Shown: positions 33,232 to 42,261 of the stretch, piece by piece
How positions within the stretch are numbered: the first letter of the stretch is position 1
Layout of the letters: every line of letters begins with the position of its first letter
Assembly (NCBI RefSeq): GCF_900461555.1
Contig: NZ_UGOX01000001.1
Span: 3,361,501-3,425,500, forward strand
Source of the DNA: Legionella quinlivanii
Lineage (GTDB): Bacteria; Pseudomonadota; Gammaproteobacteria; Legionellales; Legionellaceae
Length of the DNA stretch: 64,000 bases
Direction: 5' to 3'
Program-made: the position numbers and the translations under genes
Notes under the pieces: generated by a model
Told to the model about the DNA's origin: nothing
Databases searched by the model: none
The model's input: the letters and a program-made list of their open reading frames with translations, nothing else

Positions 33232-35040
33232 ATGTGGCGGATACTCATCCCTCTTGTTTTTGCTATGTCCTTGGGACCCGCTAACGCGAACACCCCTTCA
33301 AACCCTTTCGGACCCAATGTCTATATATTTGATACATCCATGAAGTCCAGTGAGATTAATAGCCTGATTCAATTAATTTATGAGGAACAACGCTTTAATG
33401 AGTTTGGCATTGAGCGCTATGCTTTCTTGTTTATGCCCGGGATTTATGGGGGCGATGAACATATTGATGTGCGCGTGGGCTATTATACTCATGTACTGGG
33501 GCTCGGCAAATCACCAGATCAAGTGCTTCTCATCGGCGCAGTGCGCAGTCAGGATAAATCCCCAGTAGATGAGAACCATCCAGAGCAAGGCCCTGGCGCC
33601 TTGACTAATTTCTGGCGCGGTGCTGAAAATATGGCAATCCTGCCTACCTTAGGCTCCTTAAGTTATCCTGAAACCGTTCCCCGTGACCAAAATGTCTGGG
33701 CAGCAGCACAAGCGACTTTTCTACGGCGAATTCATATAGTCCAGGGCTCGCTGCGCCTTTTTGATTTGGGTTACTCCAGTGGGGGATTTATCGCTGACTC
33801 CCTGATTGACAAGACCGTCTATGCCGGAACTCAGAAACAATGGCTGACGCGAAACTCCAGTTTTAGCAACTGGGAGGGCGGCCTTTTGAATATGGTTTTT
33901 TCAGGCGTCACGGGGCTGATTCCCGGCGGGGAATGGCCTGATCCAGCATATGTGGTTGTTGAAAAATCACCGGTGATTAAAGAAAAACCGTATTTGTTTT
34001 ACAAGACCGACAGCAATGAATTTGCAATTAATTTACGAAGTCTGCAAAAAAATTCATCTGGAACCGATTGGGAATCGGAGGGGAAAATAATTCCCGTGCG
34101 TCAATGCTTCATTGCATTTCCAGGCGCCACCGCGGTGCAATTAAATGCGGCATTACTTAGTCATGAATGTCTTATACTCACACCAGGTATTTATCATCTG
34201 GAAGATACGGTACACGTTACTCAGGCTAATACGATTATTTTTGGTCTGGGATTTCCCTCTCTGGTTAATGATACCGGTAAACCTATCCTCGCGGTCGCGG
34301 ATGTCGACGGTGTGCAACTGGCTGGAATCTTACTGGAGGCAGGACCATTATTCTCGACCACTTTATTACAGATAGGCGCAGAAACAAGCGGTTTGTCGCA
34401 TGCTGACAACCCGATCTTTCTTTATGACATCTTTTGCCGCATCGGCGGTATTGCAACGCCCGGTCAGAGCGAAACCTGTATTGAGGTCAATAGCGATGAT
34501 GTGATAGCCGACAATCTCTGGCTTTGGCGTGCCGATCACGGCCCCAATGCCGGCTGGTTTGTTAATAAGGCCGATACTGGCATTATTGTCGATGGCAATA
34601 ATGTGACCATGTATAATTTACAGGTCGAACATTTTCAGAAATACCAAACTATCTGGAAAGGTGATAACGGTAAGGTCATTCATTATCAATCCGAACTTCC
34701 CAATGATCCCCCCAATCAGGAAGAATGGCGCAATGGATTAAGCGATGGTTTTGCATCCTACAAGATTGATAACTTGGTTTTATCGCATCAGGCCTTTGGT
34801 ATTGGAATTTACAGTCATTTTACCGAGTCTGACAATATTTATCTCGAGAATGCCATTGAAGCACCGCCTACTCGGCCGCTCGACCTGCAATATATGCTCA
34901 CTTTTTGGCTTGGGGGTCATGAGAATACTGGTATCCGCCATATTGTGAATAATCAGGGCAGCGAGGTCAATTCAGTCCACCAAAAATCAACCCTCCCGCA
35001 CTATCCAGGTCCACTTGAGCACAATTTAAACATTCCGTAG
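33232..35040 (+). CDS. Secreted parallel beta-helix (pectin-lyase-fold) protein
   Basis: A 602-residue protein with a Sec signal peptide (MWRILIPLVFAMSLGPANA, cut near 20). The strong AAGGAGGAG ribosome-binding site fixes the start. Blocks of pectate-lyase-superfamily type are visible: FMPGIYGGDEHIDVRVGYYT, LTPGIYHLEDTVHV, then NTIIFGLGFPSL and NVTMYNLQVEHFQ, the repeating short strands of a right-handed beta helix. Similar proteins in actinobacteria are annotated as glycosidase- or cyclase-like, which I do not trust. Catalytic acids cannot be assigned. It is divergent from the signalling operon and probably exported to the periplasm or outside. Confidence 0.7.
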   Translation: MWRILIPLVFAMSLGPANANTPSNPFGPNVYIFDTSMKSSEINSLIQLIYEEQRFNEFGIERYAFLFMPGIYGGDEHIDVRVGYYTHVLGLGKSPDQVLLIGAVRSQDKSPVDENHPEQGPGALTNFWRGAENMAILPTLGSLSYPETVPRDQNVWAAAQATFLRRIHIVQGSLRLFDLGYSSGGFIADSLIDKTVYAGTQKQWLTRNSSFSNWEGGLLNMVFSGVTGLIPGGEWPDPAYVVVEKSPVIKEKPYLFYKTDSNEFAINLRSLQKNSSGTDWESEGKIIPVRQCFIAFPGATAVQLNAALLSHECLILTPGIYHLEDTVHVTQANTIIFGLGFPSLVNDTGKPILAVADVDGVQLAGILLEAGPLFSTTLLQIGAETSGLSHADNPIFLYDIFCRIGGIATPGQSETCIEVNSDDVIADNLWLWRADHGPNAGWFVNKADTGIIVDGNNVTMYNLQVEHFQKYQTIWKGDNGKVIHYQSELPNDPPNQEEWRNGLSDGFASYKIDNLVLSHQAFGIGIYSHFTESDNIYLENAIEAPPTRPLDLQYMLTFWLGGHENTGIRHIVNNQGSEVNSVHQKSTLPHYPGPLEHNLNIP

Positions 35041-35108
35041 CGAAAGCAAACCTCTCGCTCATATTTGCACTACAATAAAAATTATCCATTAATCATTTAA
35101 AACAACCT

Positions 35109-36968
35109 ATGCCAACCCGACAGCCACAAAAATTTATGCCTAATAACGGGCGGCAACGCTATTTGATTAGCAAAAAATCATTCGATGCCATCCAGGAATA
35201 TCAACAGCAATTAGCCCAGGGCAAAGCAGAGCCTGGTATTCATATGAGAGCGGCTATTAACTATTTTTTAGCTGAAGGCCAAGAGGAGTACAATCCTGGC
35301 AAGGCGTTTTCCCCCGAAGATTTGAAAAAAATTGGCGCACTAAAAATTGAAGACTTTGCCCAAGTGATCATGAATACCAGAAAAAACTGGATTTTTGCCG
35401 AACGGGTAAAAATTGGTGACAACCAGGCCTGGAATGCCGCTGAGTTTAAAATTTTGAGCACAGTGGGATCGGTCATTGAAAATGCCACCGTTTACGATAA
35501 TGGCCGCCATTCAAATCCAAAAACCCAGGGGGATGCCCGATACGCAGATAATCCGCACAAAGTGCATTTACTCTGTGTGCCTGGCGCCATCCTGGACGAG
35601 AGGACCAACCCAGTCGATGCACCAAGGATTGTCGATACCAAGGAAGATGGAAGCAAAGTCATTAATCAGGACAAGTACAATGAAGTCTACATGGAACGTT
35701 TGGAACTCATGTTTGCCCAGGCTAATGAATTAGGAAAACAGGAAGGCCGCAAACAGTTAGTGACCCTCCCAGGCATCGGCAATGGGGTATTTGCAGGTGC
35801 TTTTCAAGGAAAAACCATACCCAATCTTCAGGAAGCAATTACCGCCACTTTAAAAGCCCATCCGGAATGGGAACATATTGGCTGTGTCTGGCTGGACGGG
35901 TGGAAAAGTGATGTGGTAGCCGATGTGAATGTCGGCAATACACTGCTTCGTGTTCGTAACTCTGGCGGAGAAAATGGCGACAAGACATTGTATAGCGGGC
36001 AACCTTTTTCCGATCTGGGGCAATTATCCAAGGCTGAAGAATTTGCCGAGTCTGCAGCGGAGCAGGAACAATTCAAAGAGTATGGCCGCTGCAAAATATT
36101 TGCCTGGGATCCATTTTCCTATGAAGGCAATGACTGGGTGAAAGGATCTCGTCTCACCGATGAAGGCTGTATCGCGGCTACCGATGCTCTTGCCATTATA
36201 TCAGGGATTGAAGGACGCTACAAAACCGTTCCTGGTAATGAGCGTGAGAAGGCTTTCCAACCCGAAGGGTTTGCAACCTGGGATGCCGCGTTTACCGAGA
36301 ACAATCTCAAGCAATCGATTGCTGATCGTCTCCATGTATACAATGGTAAGGCGCTGGTTAAAAGTCATGAGGTAAGCAGTAATTTTGAACAAGGCTTATT
36401 AAAGAATATTCAGCATCACACACCGGGAAAGCCTTTTCTCAGCCAACATTATGCTAAAGCGGACTGGCCTTTTGTAGCACAGTATATTCTGGCAAATGAA
36501 AACAGCATCAGAGCCAAAACCAATCCAGGAGAAGCCGTTCATACACTCCCGAATATTGTAAAGGAGGCTGCATTTGTTGATCAGAAAGCATTAGCCAATA
36601 TCAGCCATAGTTATGCACATGGGGCTAATAGTGGCAGACTTCACTTATATAATAAGGCAGCCGTTGCTGAAGGGATGAATCTGGTTAAAGCCGAGTTACA
36701 AGGTTTACGCGGGGATGCTTTAAAACGCGGCATTCTCGATGCTTACAAGGAAAAAATCGCCGCCTGTGGTACTAAAGAAGAGCTCGAGGACTTGCGCAAG
36801 GCATATGATCAATCGGACGACAAAAAAATTATTGAGAGTTCTCAGGGTCTTATGAGCAGCATCAGAAAGCTTGAAACCTCTTCGCAAAAAGAAATGAAGG
36901 CGATGTTTGAATCAGCTGATGAGCGTGTTAAGGAGTTTGAATCGAATTATAAGCCCAGTGTGGGATAG
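35109..36968 (+). CDS. Macrodomain-like protein with C-terminal helical region (possible effector)
   Basis: A 619-residue soluble protein without signal peptide. Residues 150-270 resemble an ADP-ribose-binding macrodomain: LLCVPGAILD (154-163), then VTLPGIGNGVFAGAF (218-232), a loop like the phosphate-binding GIG-GVF loop of macro proteins, then a helix and strand (IGCVWLDGW). The C-terminal 250 residues are helical with a coiled-coil end (KEMKAMFESADERVKEFES). Whole-length relatives are not known to me. The match is a pattern and not proof; the segment could also be another Rossmann-like fold. The upstream context lacks a strong ribosome-binding site. No partner gene is obvious. Confidence 0.5.
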   Translation: MPTRQPQKFMPNNGRQRYLISKKSFDAIQEYQQQLAQGKAEPGIHMRAAINYFLAEGQEEYNPGKAFSPEDLKKIGALKIEDFAQVIMNTRKNWIFAERVKIGDNQAWNAAEFKILSTVGSVIENATVYDNGRHSNPKTQGDARYADNPHKVHLLCVPGAILDERTNPVDAPRIVDTKEDGSKVINQDKYNEVYMERLELMFAQANELGKQEGRKQLVTLPGIGNGVFAGAFQGKTIPNLQEAITATLKAHPEWEHIGCVWLDGWKSDVVADVNVGNTLLRVRNSGGENGDKTLYSGQPFSDLGQLSKAEEFAESAAEQEQFKEYGRCKIFAWDPFSYEGNDWVKGSRLTDEGCIAATDALAIISGIEGRYKTVPGNEREKAFQPEGFATWDAAFTENNLKQSIADRLHVYNGKALVKSHEVSSNFEQGLLKNIQHHTPGKPFLSQHYAKADWPFVAQYILANENSIRAKTNPGEAVHTLPNIVKEAAFVDQKALANISHSYAHGANSGRLHLYNKAAVAEGMNLVKAELQGLRGDALKRGILDAYKEKIAACGTKEELEDLRKAYDQSDDKKIIESSQGLMSSIRKLETSSQKEMKAMFESADERVKEFESNYKPSVG

Positions 36969-37031
36969 CGCTTGCTATAAATTTTTAAGAAGGGTGTAAT
37001 AGTTCATTATTCCGATTGAAAGAATCTCTTT

Positions 37032-37631
37032 ATGCATCTGATCATAGATTTCGATGGCACCATTGCCAATTCAGCCCCGATGCTGCTGGAAAAGCTTCGG
37101 CAGACGGTTCCTTATCCAATAGAACTGGAAACGCTCAGAGGGATGTCCTTCAAAGACATACTCATCCGCATGGACGTCGGTAAACTGCAGTTTCTGTATT
37201 TGATCTATTCCATCCGCAGAGATTTCAAGCGAAATCTGCATTCCATAGGACTCGTGGATCAGATGGGAGAAGCATTAAAGGATTTATGCGTACAAGGTCA
37301 TCATTTACATATTGTCTCCTCCAATTCTGCTAGAAATATCCGGCAATTTTTAAAGCATCATCAAATTAGCCACTATTTTGAATCCATTTCCAGCTTATAC
37401 ACAGTCTTTAATAAAGCATCCGGTTTGAAAGCTTTGGTGAAAAATAAAAACATGCCTCATTCAGATGTTATTTATATCGGCGATGAAATTCGCGATATTG
37501 AGGCCGCCTTGGCCGCTGGCATACGAAGCTGTGCCGTTAGCTGGGGAGTTAACAACGAGGAAGCATTGAAGCGCCATCAGCCCCATTTTCTTTTGAACCA
37601 CCCGCGAGAGCTTGCAGCAGTTTTTGTCTGA
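37032..37631 (+). CDS. HAD-superfamily phosphatase (phosphoglycolate-phosphatase-like)
   Basis: A 199-residue HAD enzyme with motif I DFDGTIANS (nucleophile Asp6, acid Asp8), motif II IVSSNS near residue 96 and motif IV YIGDEIRDIEAA near residue 150. The helical cap between motifs I and II is short to medium (C1 type). Substrate is unknown. It stands between the macrodomain-like gene and the regulator; no operon link is evident. Confidence 0.82.
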   Translation: MHLIIDFDGTIANSAPMLLEKLRQTVPYPIELETLRGMSFKDILIRMDVGKLQFLYLIYSIRRDFKRNLHSIGLVDQMGEALKDLCVQGHHLHIVSSNSARNIRQFLKHHQISHYFESISSLYTVFNKASGLKALVKNKNMPHSDVIYIGDEIRDIEAALAAGIRSCAVSWGVNNEEALKRHQPHFLLNHPRELAAVFV

Positions 37632-37639
37632 AACTAATC

Positions 37640-37670
37640 TGGACAATTAAAAAAATTTATAGTCTATAAT
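37640..37670 (+). promoter_or_regulatory. Candidate promoter with long leader for the small HTH gene
   Basis: TGGACA at 37640-37645 and a perfect TATAAT at 37665-37670, with a spacer of 19 that is longer than ideal. If real, the leader to the ATG at 37838 is about 160 bases and contains a GGCCG/CGGCC hairpin (near 37738-37750) and the palindrome at 37798-37809. Confidence 0.35.
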
Positions 37671-37797
37671 AACTAAGTACAAATTGATTCACTAATACTC
37701 AAGGAAGAATACGAAAAGAAGTTTAGTCGTGTAGAAAGGCCGCTCCGGCCATTCTGCAATGCAGTTTGTAGTCATGGTGCTTTATATCCAAGTATTA

Positions 37798-37809
37798 CCT
37801 GTTAACAGG
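37798..37809. promoter_or_regulatory. Candidate operator: perfect 12-bp palindrome CCTGTTAACAGG
   Basis: A perfect dyad 28 bases upstream of the start of a lambda-repressor-like regulator. Size and position suit binding by a dimeric HTH protein and autoregulation. This is inference; no binding data are available to me. Confidence 0.4.
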
Positions 37810-37837
37810 ATTTAACTTGAAATGATGGAGGTGAAAC

Positions 37838-38080
37838 ATGTCTAACAAACAATTTTCGGAACGATTGAATCGAGAGCTGGATGCTATTGGCGTTCCCTGT
37901 ATGTACAAAGAACGCGTCAAAGCTGTAGCGAAGATTTTTAAATTGCCCTCATTCACCGCTCAAGAACTACTCAACGGCAGCCTGTTCGATATTAAACTAG
38001 TCGATATCGTCGCTGCTGAATTGGAAGTCAATCCACATTGGCTGCTGGGTAAAAGCCCGGTGAAAACCAAAGTACACTAA
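37838..38080 (+). CDS. Small helix-turn-helix regulator (lambda-repressor/XRE-like)
   Basis: An 80-residue single-domain protein. The pattern of RLNRELDAIGVP, RVKAVAKIF, LPSFTAQELLNG and LVDIVAAELEVNPHWLLG follows the five-helix XRE fold in which the ELLNG segment ends the recognition helix region. The start is fixed by the GGAGGTGAA Shine-Dalgarno. The thiolase gene follows after 11 bases, so the regulator and thiolase are probably one transcript. Isolated small XRE proteins are often phage-derived, but no other phage gene is nearby. Its likely targets are its own promoter and the thiolase. Confidence 0.72.
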   Translation: MSNKQFSERLNRELDAIGVPCMYKERVKAVAKIFKLPSFTAQELLNGSLFDIKLVDIVAAELEVNPHWLLGKSPVKTKVH

Positions 38081-38091
38081 GAGAGAACATT

Positions 38092-39270
38092 ATGTCCAGC
38101 GACGTGTTTATCTGTGCCCCGGTGCGCACAGCAATTGGCACATTTAATGGCAGCCTGAAGAATACACCCGCTCCCGATCTGGGAGCGGTTGTTATTCGGG
38201 AAAGCCTGCGGCGTGCCGCATTAGATTCCGATACAATCCAGACCGTGGTTATGGGGCAGGTGGTGCAGGCCGGTGCCGGCATGAATCCGGCGCGACAGGC
38301 GAGTATTAAAGGCGGCTTGCCTGTTCAGGTTCCGGCTTTTACGGTCAATCGTGTCTGTGGCTCTGGCGCACAGGCTATCGTTTCCGCCTATCTTGAAATC
38401 ATTAGCGGTAATATTGACTGTGCGGTGGCCGGCGGCATGGAAAATATGGATCTCGGCCCCTACTTATTACCGTCAGCCCGCTGGGGTTACCGGCTCGGTG
38501 ATGGAAAAGTTCGAGACAGCGTCCTGCTGGATGGCCTGCACGACATTTTCTCAGGTCAGCACTCAGGATGGCATACTGAAGATTTAGCCAGCAAATATCA
38601 AATATCCCGTGAACAGCAGGATGCCTGGGCCCTGCGCTCCCAACAACGCTTTTCCAAGGCACAGCAAGCGGGTGACTTCAGCAAGGAAATCGTGCCGGTT
38701 GAAATTGGTTCTCGCAAGGGAATCGAATTATTTCAACAGGATGAACATAACCGCGCAGACACCACTTTGGAAATTCTTGCCAAATTAAAGCCGGCGTTTC
38801 GTCCTGAAGGCACAATCACAGCGGGTAACGCACCCGGTTTGAATTCAGGTGCGGCGGCCATGATCATCGCTAATGCAAAAACTGTCGAACGCTATCAGTT
38901 AGAGCCTATGGCAAGAATCGTTGCCTATGGCATTGCTGCCGTTGAGCCAGGTGAATTTGGCATTGGCCCTGTACCTGCTGTCAAACAGGCATTGGAACGT
39001 TCGCGCTGGAAATTAGCCGACGTGGAACGGGTAGAAATTAATGAAGCCTTTGCCGCTATCAGCGTGGCGGTGATGAGCGAGTTGGGTTTGGACGAATCCA
39101 TTGTCAATGTCGATGGCGGCGCCATTGCGCATGGACATCCAATTGGTGCAACAGGCGCTATCCTGACTACGCGCTTGCTTTATTCAATGGCCAGGGATCA
39201 TCTGAAAAAAGGCTTGGTCACCTTATGTATTGGGGGAGGTCAGGGTATTGCGCTTGCACTGGAACGCTAA
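38092..39270 (+). CDS. Acetyl-CoA C-acetyltransferase (thiolase)
   Basis: A 392-residue thiolase with the acylated Cys89 (NRVCGSGAQA), the NEAFA block, His349 (GAIAHGHPIGATGA) and the second Cys379 (TLCIGGGQGIA). Length and motifs fit the biosynthetic/degradative acetoacetyl-CoA thiolase class (PhaA/AtoB). It could supply acetoacetyl-CoA for PHA made by PhaC at 14-16 kb, but beta-ketoacyl thiolase roles in fatty acid breakdown cannot be excluded. No reductase (phaB) gene is adjacent. It is probably co-transcribed with the upstream HTH regulator and converges on the MacB-like operon. Confidence 0.92.
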   Translation: MSSDVFICAPVRTAIGTFNGSLKNTPAPDLGAVVIRESLRRAALDSDTIQTVVMGQVVQAGAGMNPARQASIKGGLPVQVPAFTVNRVCGSGAQAIVSAYLEIISGNIDCAVAGGMENMDLGPYLLPSARWGYRLGDGKVRDSVLLDGLHDIFSGQHSGWHTEDLASKYQISREQQDAWALRSQQRFSKAQQAGDFSKEIVPVEIGSRKGIELFQQDEHNRADTTLEILAKLKPAFRPEGTITAGNAPGLNSGAAAMIIANAKTVERYQLEPMARIVAYGIAAVEPGEFGIGPVPAVKQALERSRWKLADVERVEINEAFAAISVAVMSELGLDESIVNVDGGAIAHGHPIGATGAILTTRLLYSMARDHLKKGLVTLCIGGGQGIALALER

Positions 39271-39273
39271 TGG

Positions 39274-40464
39274 TTATTCGCTGCGCAAGGACATGATGGG
39301 TTCAAGTTTTGATGCGCGCCTTGCCGGATAGAAGCCAAAGAAGATGCCTGTAGCGACTGAGACAGCAAAACCCGCCAATGGCGGCAGGCTGTGCAGAATA
39401 AAAGTCCAGTCGCTAAAATAGGCGACAATACGCGTAAATACGAGCCCCAGTATTACACCCAAGCCGCCGCCAAGGAATGAAAGCAGAACCGATTCAACCA
39501 GAAATAAATTCTGTATTTCACTGTTTTTCGCACCGACTGCCTTGCGTATCCCGATTTCTTTTTTACGCTCACTGACTGAAACCAGCATTACATTCATCAC
39601 GCCGATTCCGCCCACCAATAGAGAAATACCACCAATGACCGCCAAGAGTAAGGTAAAAATCTGCCCCTGACTTTCCATGCTGGCAATAATCTGTTTGGCG
39701 CTGCGCGTGAATAAAGTCAGACGTGGTGCCTGCGATTCCACCTGCTGTTTGATCTGGTTGATGACCAGATCAATATCACTCTCCGGCTTTAATAACATCA
39801 CCGCGTTATTCACTTTACTATCTTTGCTGATTAAGGAAATACCTGCCACGGGTACAATCACCGAATGATTGACATCTTCATTGAAAAAACCATTTTCCTG
39901 CCATCGCTGCACCACTCCAATAATCGTATACAGCGAATTGCCAATACGAATTTTTTTGCCAATAGGATCATCTAATGTGATCTCACGGATCTGGCGGGCC
40001 AGATCATCACCGATGACACAGAAGTGCTCGAAGGTACTGAGAAACGAGACGAAATAACCGCGCTCCAGTTTGATATGAATAATATCAGCCAGGCTGTCAT
40101 CGGCACCAATTATCGCACTCTGCAAGGGTCGTCCATTAAAACTGACCGGTTGATAGGCCGTGGCATAAGGTGCAATTTTCAGAATGGACGGCACAGTAGA
40201 TGGCAAGCTGCGCCAGAATGACAAGGGCAGCTCAGACTGAATAGTGGATTGACCCCGCTCTTTCTGAAATACAGTAGCCGCGAGCAAATCAGTGCCTAGT
40301 GCCTTAAACTGCTCCAATGCCTTCTCAGTGGCCAGCTGCCCGCAGCTGATCAATGCGACAATCGCGGCCGTACCCACGAGAACCCCCAATACAGCCAAAA
40401 AGGATCGCATCTTGGAGGCAGTCAGATTCACCAGGGCTTGTTGAAAATGATTAAGCCAGTTCAT
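39274..40464 (-). CDS. ABC permease of MacB type (export operon 2)
   Basis: A 396-residue inner-membrane permease with one N-terminal helix, a large periplasmic domain (about 45-270) and three C-terminal helices, with MLVSVSERKKEIGIRKAVGA after the second helix, the MacB/FtsX hallmark. It lacks a fused ATPase, which is encoded just upstream. It is the last gene of the TolC-adaptor-ATPase-permease operon and overlaps the ATPase gene by four bases. Macrolide, toxin or siderophore export is typical of the family; the substrate here is unknown. Confidence 0.88.
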   Translation of the reverse strand: MNWLNHFQQALVNLTASKMRSFLAVLGVLVGTAAIVALISCGQLATEKALEQFKALGTDLLAATVFQKERGQSTIQSELPLSFWRSLPSTVPSILKIAPYATAYQPVSFNGRPLQSAIIGADDSLADIIHIKLERGYFVSFLSTFEHFCVIGDDLARQIREITLDDPIGKKIRIGNSLYTIIGVVQRWQENGFFNEDVNHSVIVPVAGISLISKDSKVNNAVMLLKPESDIDLVINQIKQQVESQAPRLTLFTRSAKQIIASMESQGQIFTLLLAVIGGISLLVGGIGVMNVMLVSVSERKKEIGIRKAVGAKNSEIQNLFLVESVLLSFLGGGLGVILGLVFTRIVAYFSDWTFILHSLPPLAGFAVSVATGIFFGFYPARRASKLEPIMSLRSE

Positions 40465-41138
40465 CCGACAATCTCACCATCGGAAAGTACAATCCGCCGC
40501 TGGCATTGCGCGGCAATTTGCTCATCATGGGTCACCATGATAATCGTTCTGCCTTCTGCATGAAGCGCTAGGAACAAATTCATCACTTCGGTGCCTGTTT
40601 TGGAATCCAGTGCGCCGGTCGGCTCATCCGCTAAAATAACCTCTGGTTCCGTAACCAAAGCCCTGGCAATGGCGACGCGCTGCTGTTGTCCTCCGGACAA
40701 CTGGCTTGGCTTATGATGGGCAAACTTCTCCATACTGACGCGCGCTAAGGCCGCCGTCACCAGTTTCTCTGATTCAGCCGCTGCAACTGCACGATAGCTT
40801 AGCGGTAGCGCGACATTCTGCCGGGCAGTGAAACGAGGCAATAAATTAAACTGCTGGAAGACAAACCCTATATTACGATTGCGATGAATGGCCAAATCGT
40901 TTTCTGATAATTGTGCGACTGATTGCTGGTTGAGATAATAGTCTCCCTCGTCGGCTTTATCCAGCAAGCCCATGATATTCATTAGCGTGGATTTACCAGA
41001 ACCTGAGGCACCTACCACCGCCAGCAACTCACCTCGCTTTACCGTGAGCGAGATTGATTTCAGCACGCGGCTGCTAATCCCGCCAATGGTATATTGCTTA
41101 CTTAGATTGTCCATACGCATCAGAACAGGGCTAGTCAT
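40461..41138 (-). CDS. ABC exporter ATPase, MacB-type (export operon 2)
   Basis: A 225-residue ATPase with Walker [13 protein letters not shown], signature [15 protein letters not shown], Walker [17 protein letters not shown] and switch VTHDEQIA. It overlaps the adaptor gene by eight bases and the permease by four. In the classical MacB the ATPase is fused to the permease; here it is separate, as in many Gram-negative and Gram-positive relatives. Confidence 0.9.
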   Translation of the reverse strand: MTSPVLMRMDNLSKQYTIGGISSRVLKSISLTVKRGELLAVVGASGSGKSTLMNIMGLLDKADEGDYYLNQQSVAQLSENDLAIHRNRNIGFVFQQFNLLPRFTARQNVALPLSYRAVAAAESEKLVTAALARVSMEKFAHHKPSQLSGGQQQRVAIARALVTEPEVILADEPTGALDSKTGTEVMNLFLALHAEGRTIIMVTHDEQIAAQCQRRIVLSDGEIVG

Positions 41139-42261
41139 AGACGATCACATCCCCTTCCTTTAAACCAGCAATCACGCTCACTTTATCCATTTGGGTCGCC
41201 CCGGTTGCTATCGGCTGCTTGCTGATTACCCCATCCGGTTTATGCAATTGAACCACGCTTCGGCCATTCTCCCTGGATACCGCGGCAATCGGAATCAGCA
41301 ATTGTTTTTCTTCATCCACAACAAGCTCAATGGAAGCGCTCATTCCGACCTTGATTAATGCCTGTTGTTTTTTGCTTAAATGTTTTACTTCCACAATCGC
41401 AGAAAAGGAAGGAAGGGCGCCGCCATTTGCCGTGGCCTGCGCATTGACAGCAACCAATTCGCCATGCAGCACTTCCTGCCCTAAAGCCACGCCTGAAACA
41501 CTGGCTTTCATGCCGGGATGTATTTTATCAATATCGACTTCCGGTACATCAATTTCCACGCTGATGCCGCTCATATCACCAATCAAGCCGATAGCCTGAC
41601 CCGATTTGACAGCAGATCCTACCGACAAACGCCCGCTTTTATCATCACCGCTTTTCGGAGGATAGAGCAGGATACCGGTGGCCGGCGCTTTTATGCGAAT
41701 TAAATTATGATTGGTGCTTAATGCCTGCCTGACCTTGTCAAATTCGGCGAGGCTTAAACTGGACAAATCCGCCCCGTCATCCATTTTTTCGAGCATTTCA
41801 CTTAATTTTCGTGTTGACTGCATTAATGTGATACGTGCCGTATCGAGACTGGATTTTTCACTAAGGTAATTATTTTTTGACAGCAATCCCGCATCCCAAA
41901 GCTCCTGTGTTCCGGTGAATTTGGCTTTTGCGACATTATAACTATCTTTGGCTTTCAGATAGTCGGTCAGGATGTCATTGTATTGCTTTTGCAGCTCGCT
42001 GGAATTTAAAACAATAACGACATCTCCTTTGTGAACCAATTGGCCGTAATGAAAATTCATGGTTTCGATAATGGCATCCATAGAACTGCTCAGAGTATTT
42101 TCTTTCAAAGGCTGAATAGTACCGGTAAATGCCAGAGTTTTGTTTAATGGCTCGGATTTCACTACAAACTTTTGCACGTGCTGGAGCGTGGAGGAATCCT
42201 CTTTGCATCCACTGAGCAAGGACAGAAAAAAACAACAAACTATTAATTTAAAAAATCTCAT
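41131..42261 (-). CDS. Periplasmic adaptor lipoprotein, MacA/RND type (export operon 2)
   Basis: A 376-residue membrane fusion protein with a lipoprotein signal (LLSGC; acylated Cys19). It has the two lipoyl halves (MNFHYGQLVHKGDVVIVL and RIKAPATGILLYP), an alpha-hairpin between them and beta-barrel domains after. The start at 42261 is chosen because it gives a four-base overlap (ATGA) with the TolC stop; a start nine codons earlier would place a polar stretch before the signal sequence. It should bridge the MacB-like pair and the TolC-like channel in the same operon. Confidence 0.87.
   Translation of the reverse strand: MRFFKLIVCCFFLSLLSGCKEDSSTLQHVQKFVVKSEPLNKTLAFTGTIQPLKENTLSSSMDAIIETMNFHYGQLVHKGDVVIVLNSSELQKQYNDILTDYLKAKDSYNVAKAKFTGTQELWDAGLLSKNNYLSEKSSLDTARITLMQSTRKLSEMLEKMDDGADLSSLSLAEFDKVRQALSTNHNLIRIKAPATGILLYPPKSGDDKSGRLSVGSAVKSGQAIGLIGDMSGISVEIDVPEVDIDKIHPGMKASVSGVALGQEVLHGELVAVNAQATANGGALPSFSAIVEVKHLSKKQQALIKVGMSASIELVVDEEKQLLIPIAAVSRENGRSVVQLHKPDGVISKQPIATGATQMDKVSVIAGLKEGDVIVYD

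Noticed and set aside
37838..38080. Prophage remnant suggested by the lambda-repressor-like HTH
   Set aside because: No integrase, attachment-site repeat or other phage gene is nearby, and the gene is positioned as an operon partner of the thiolase.
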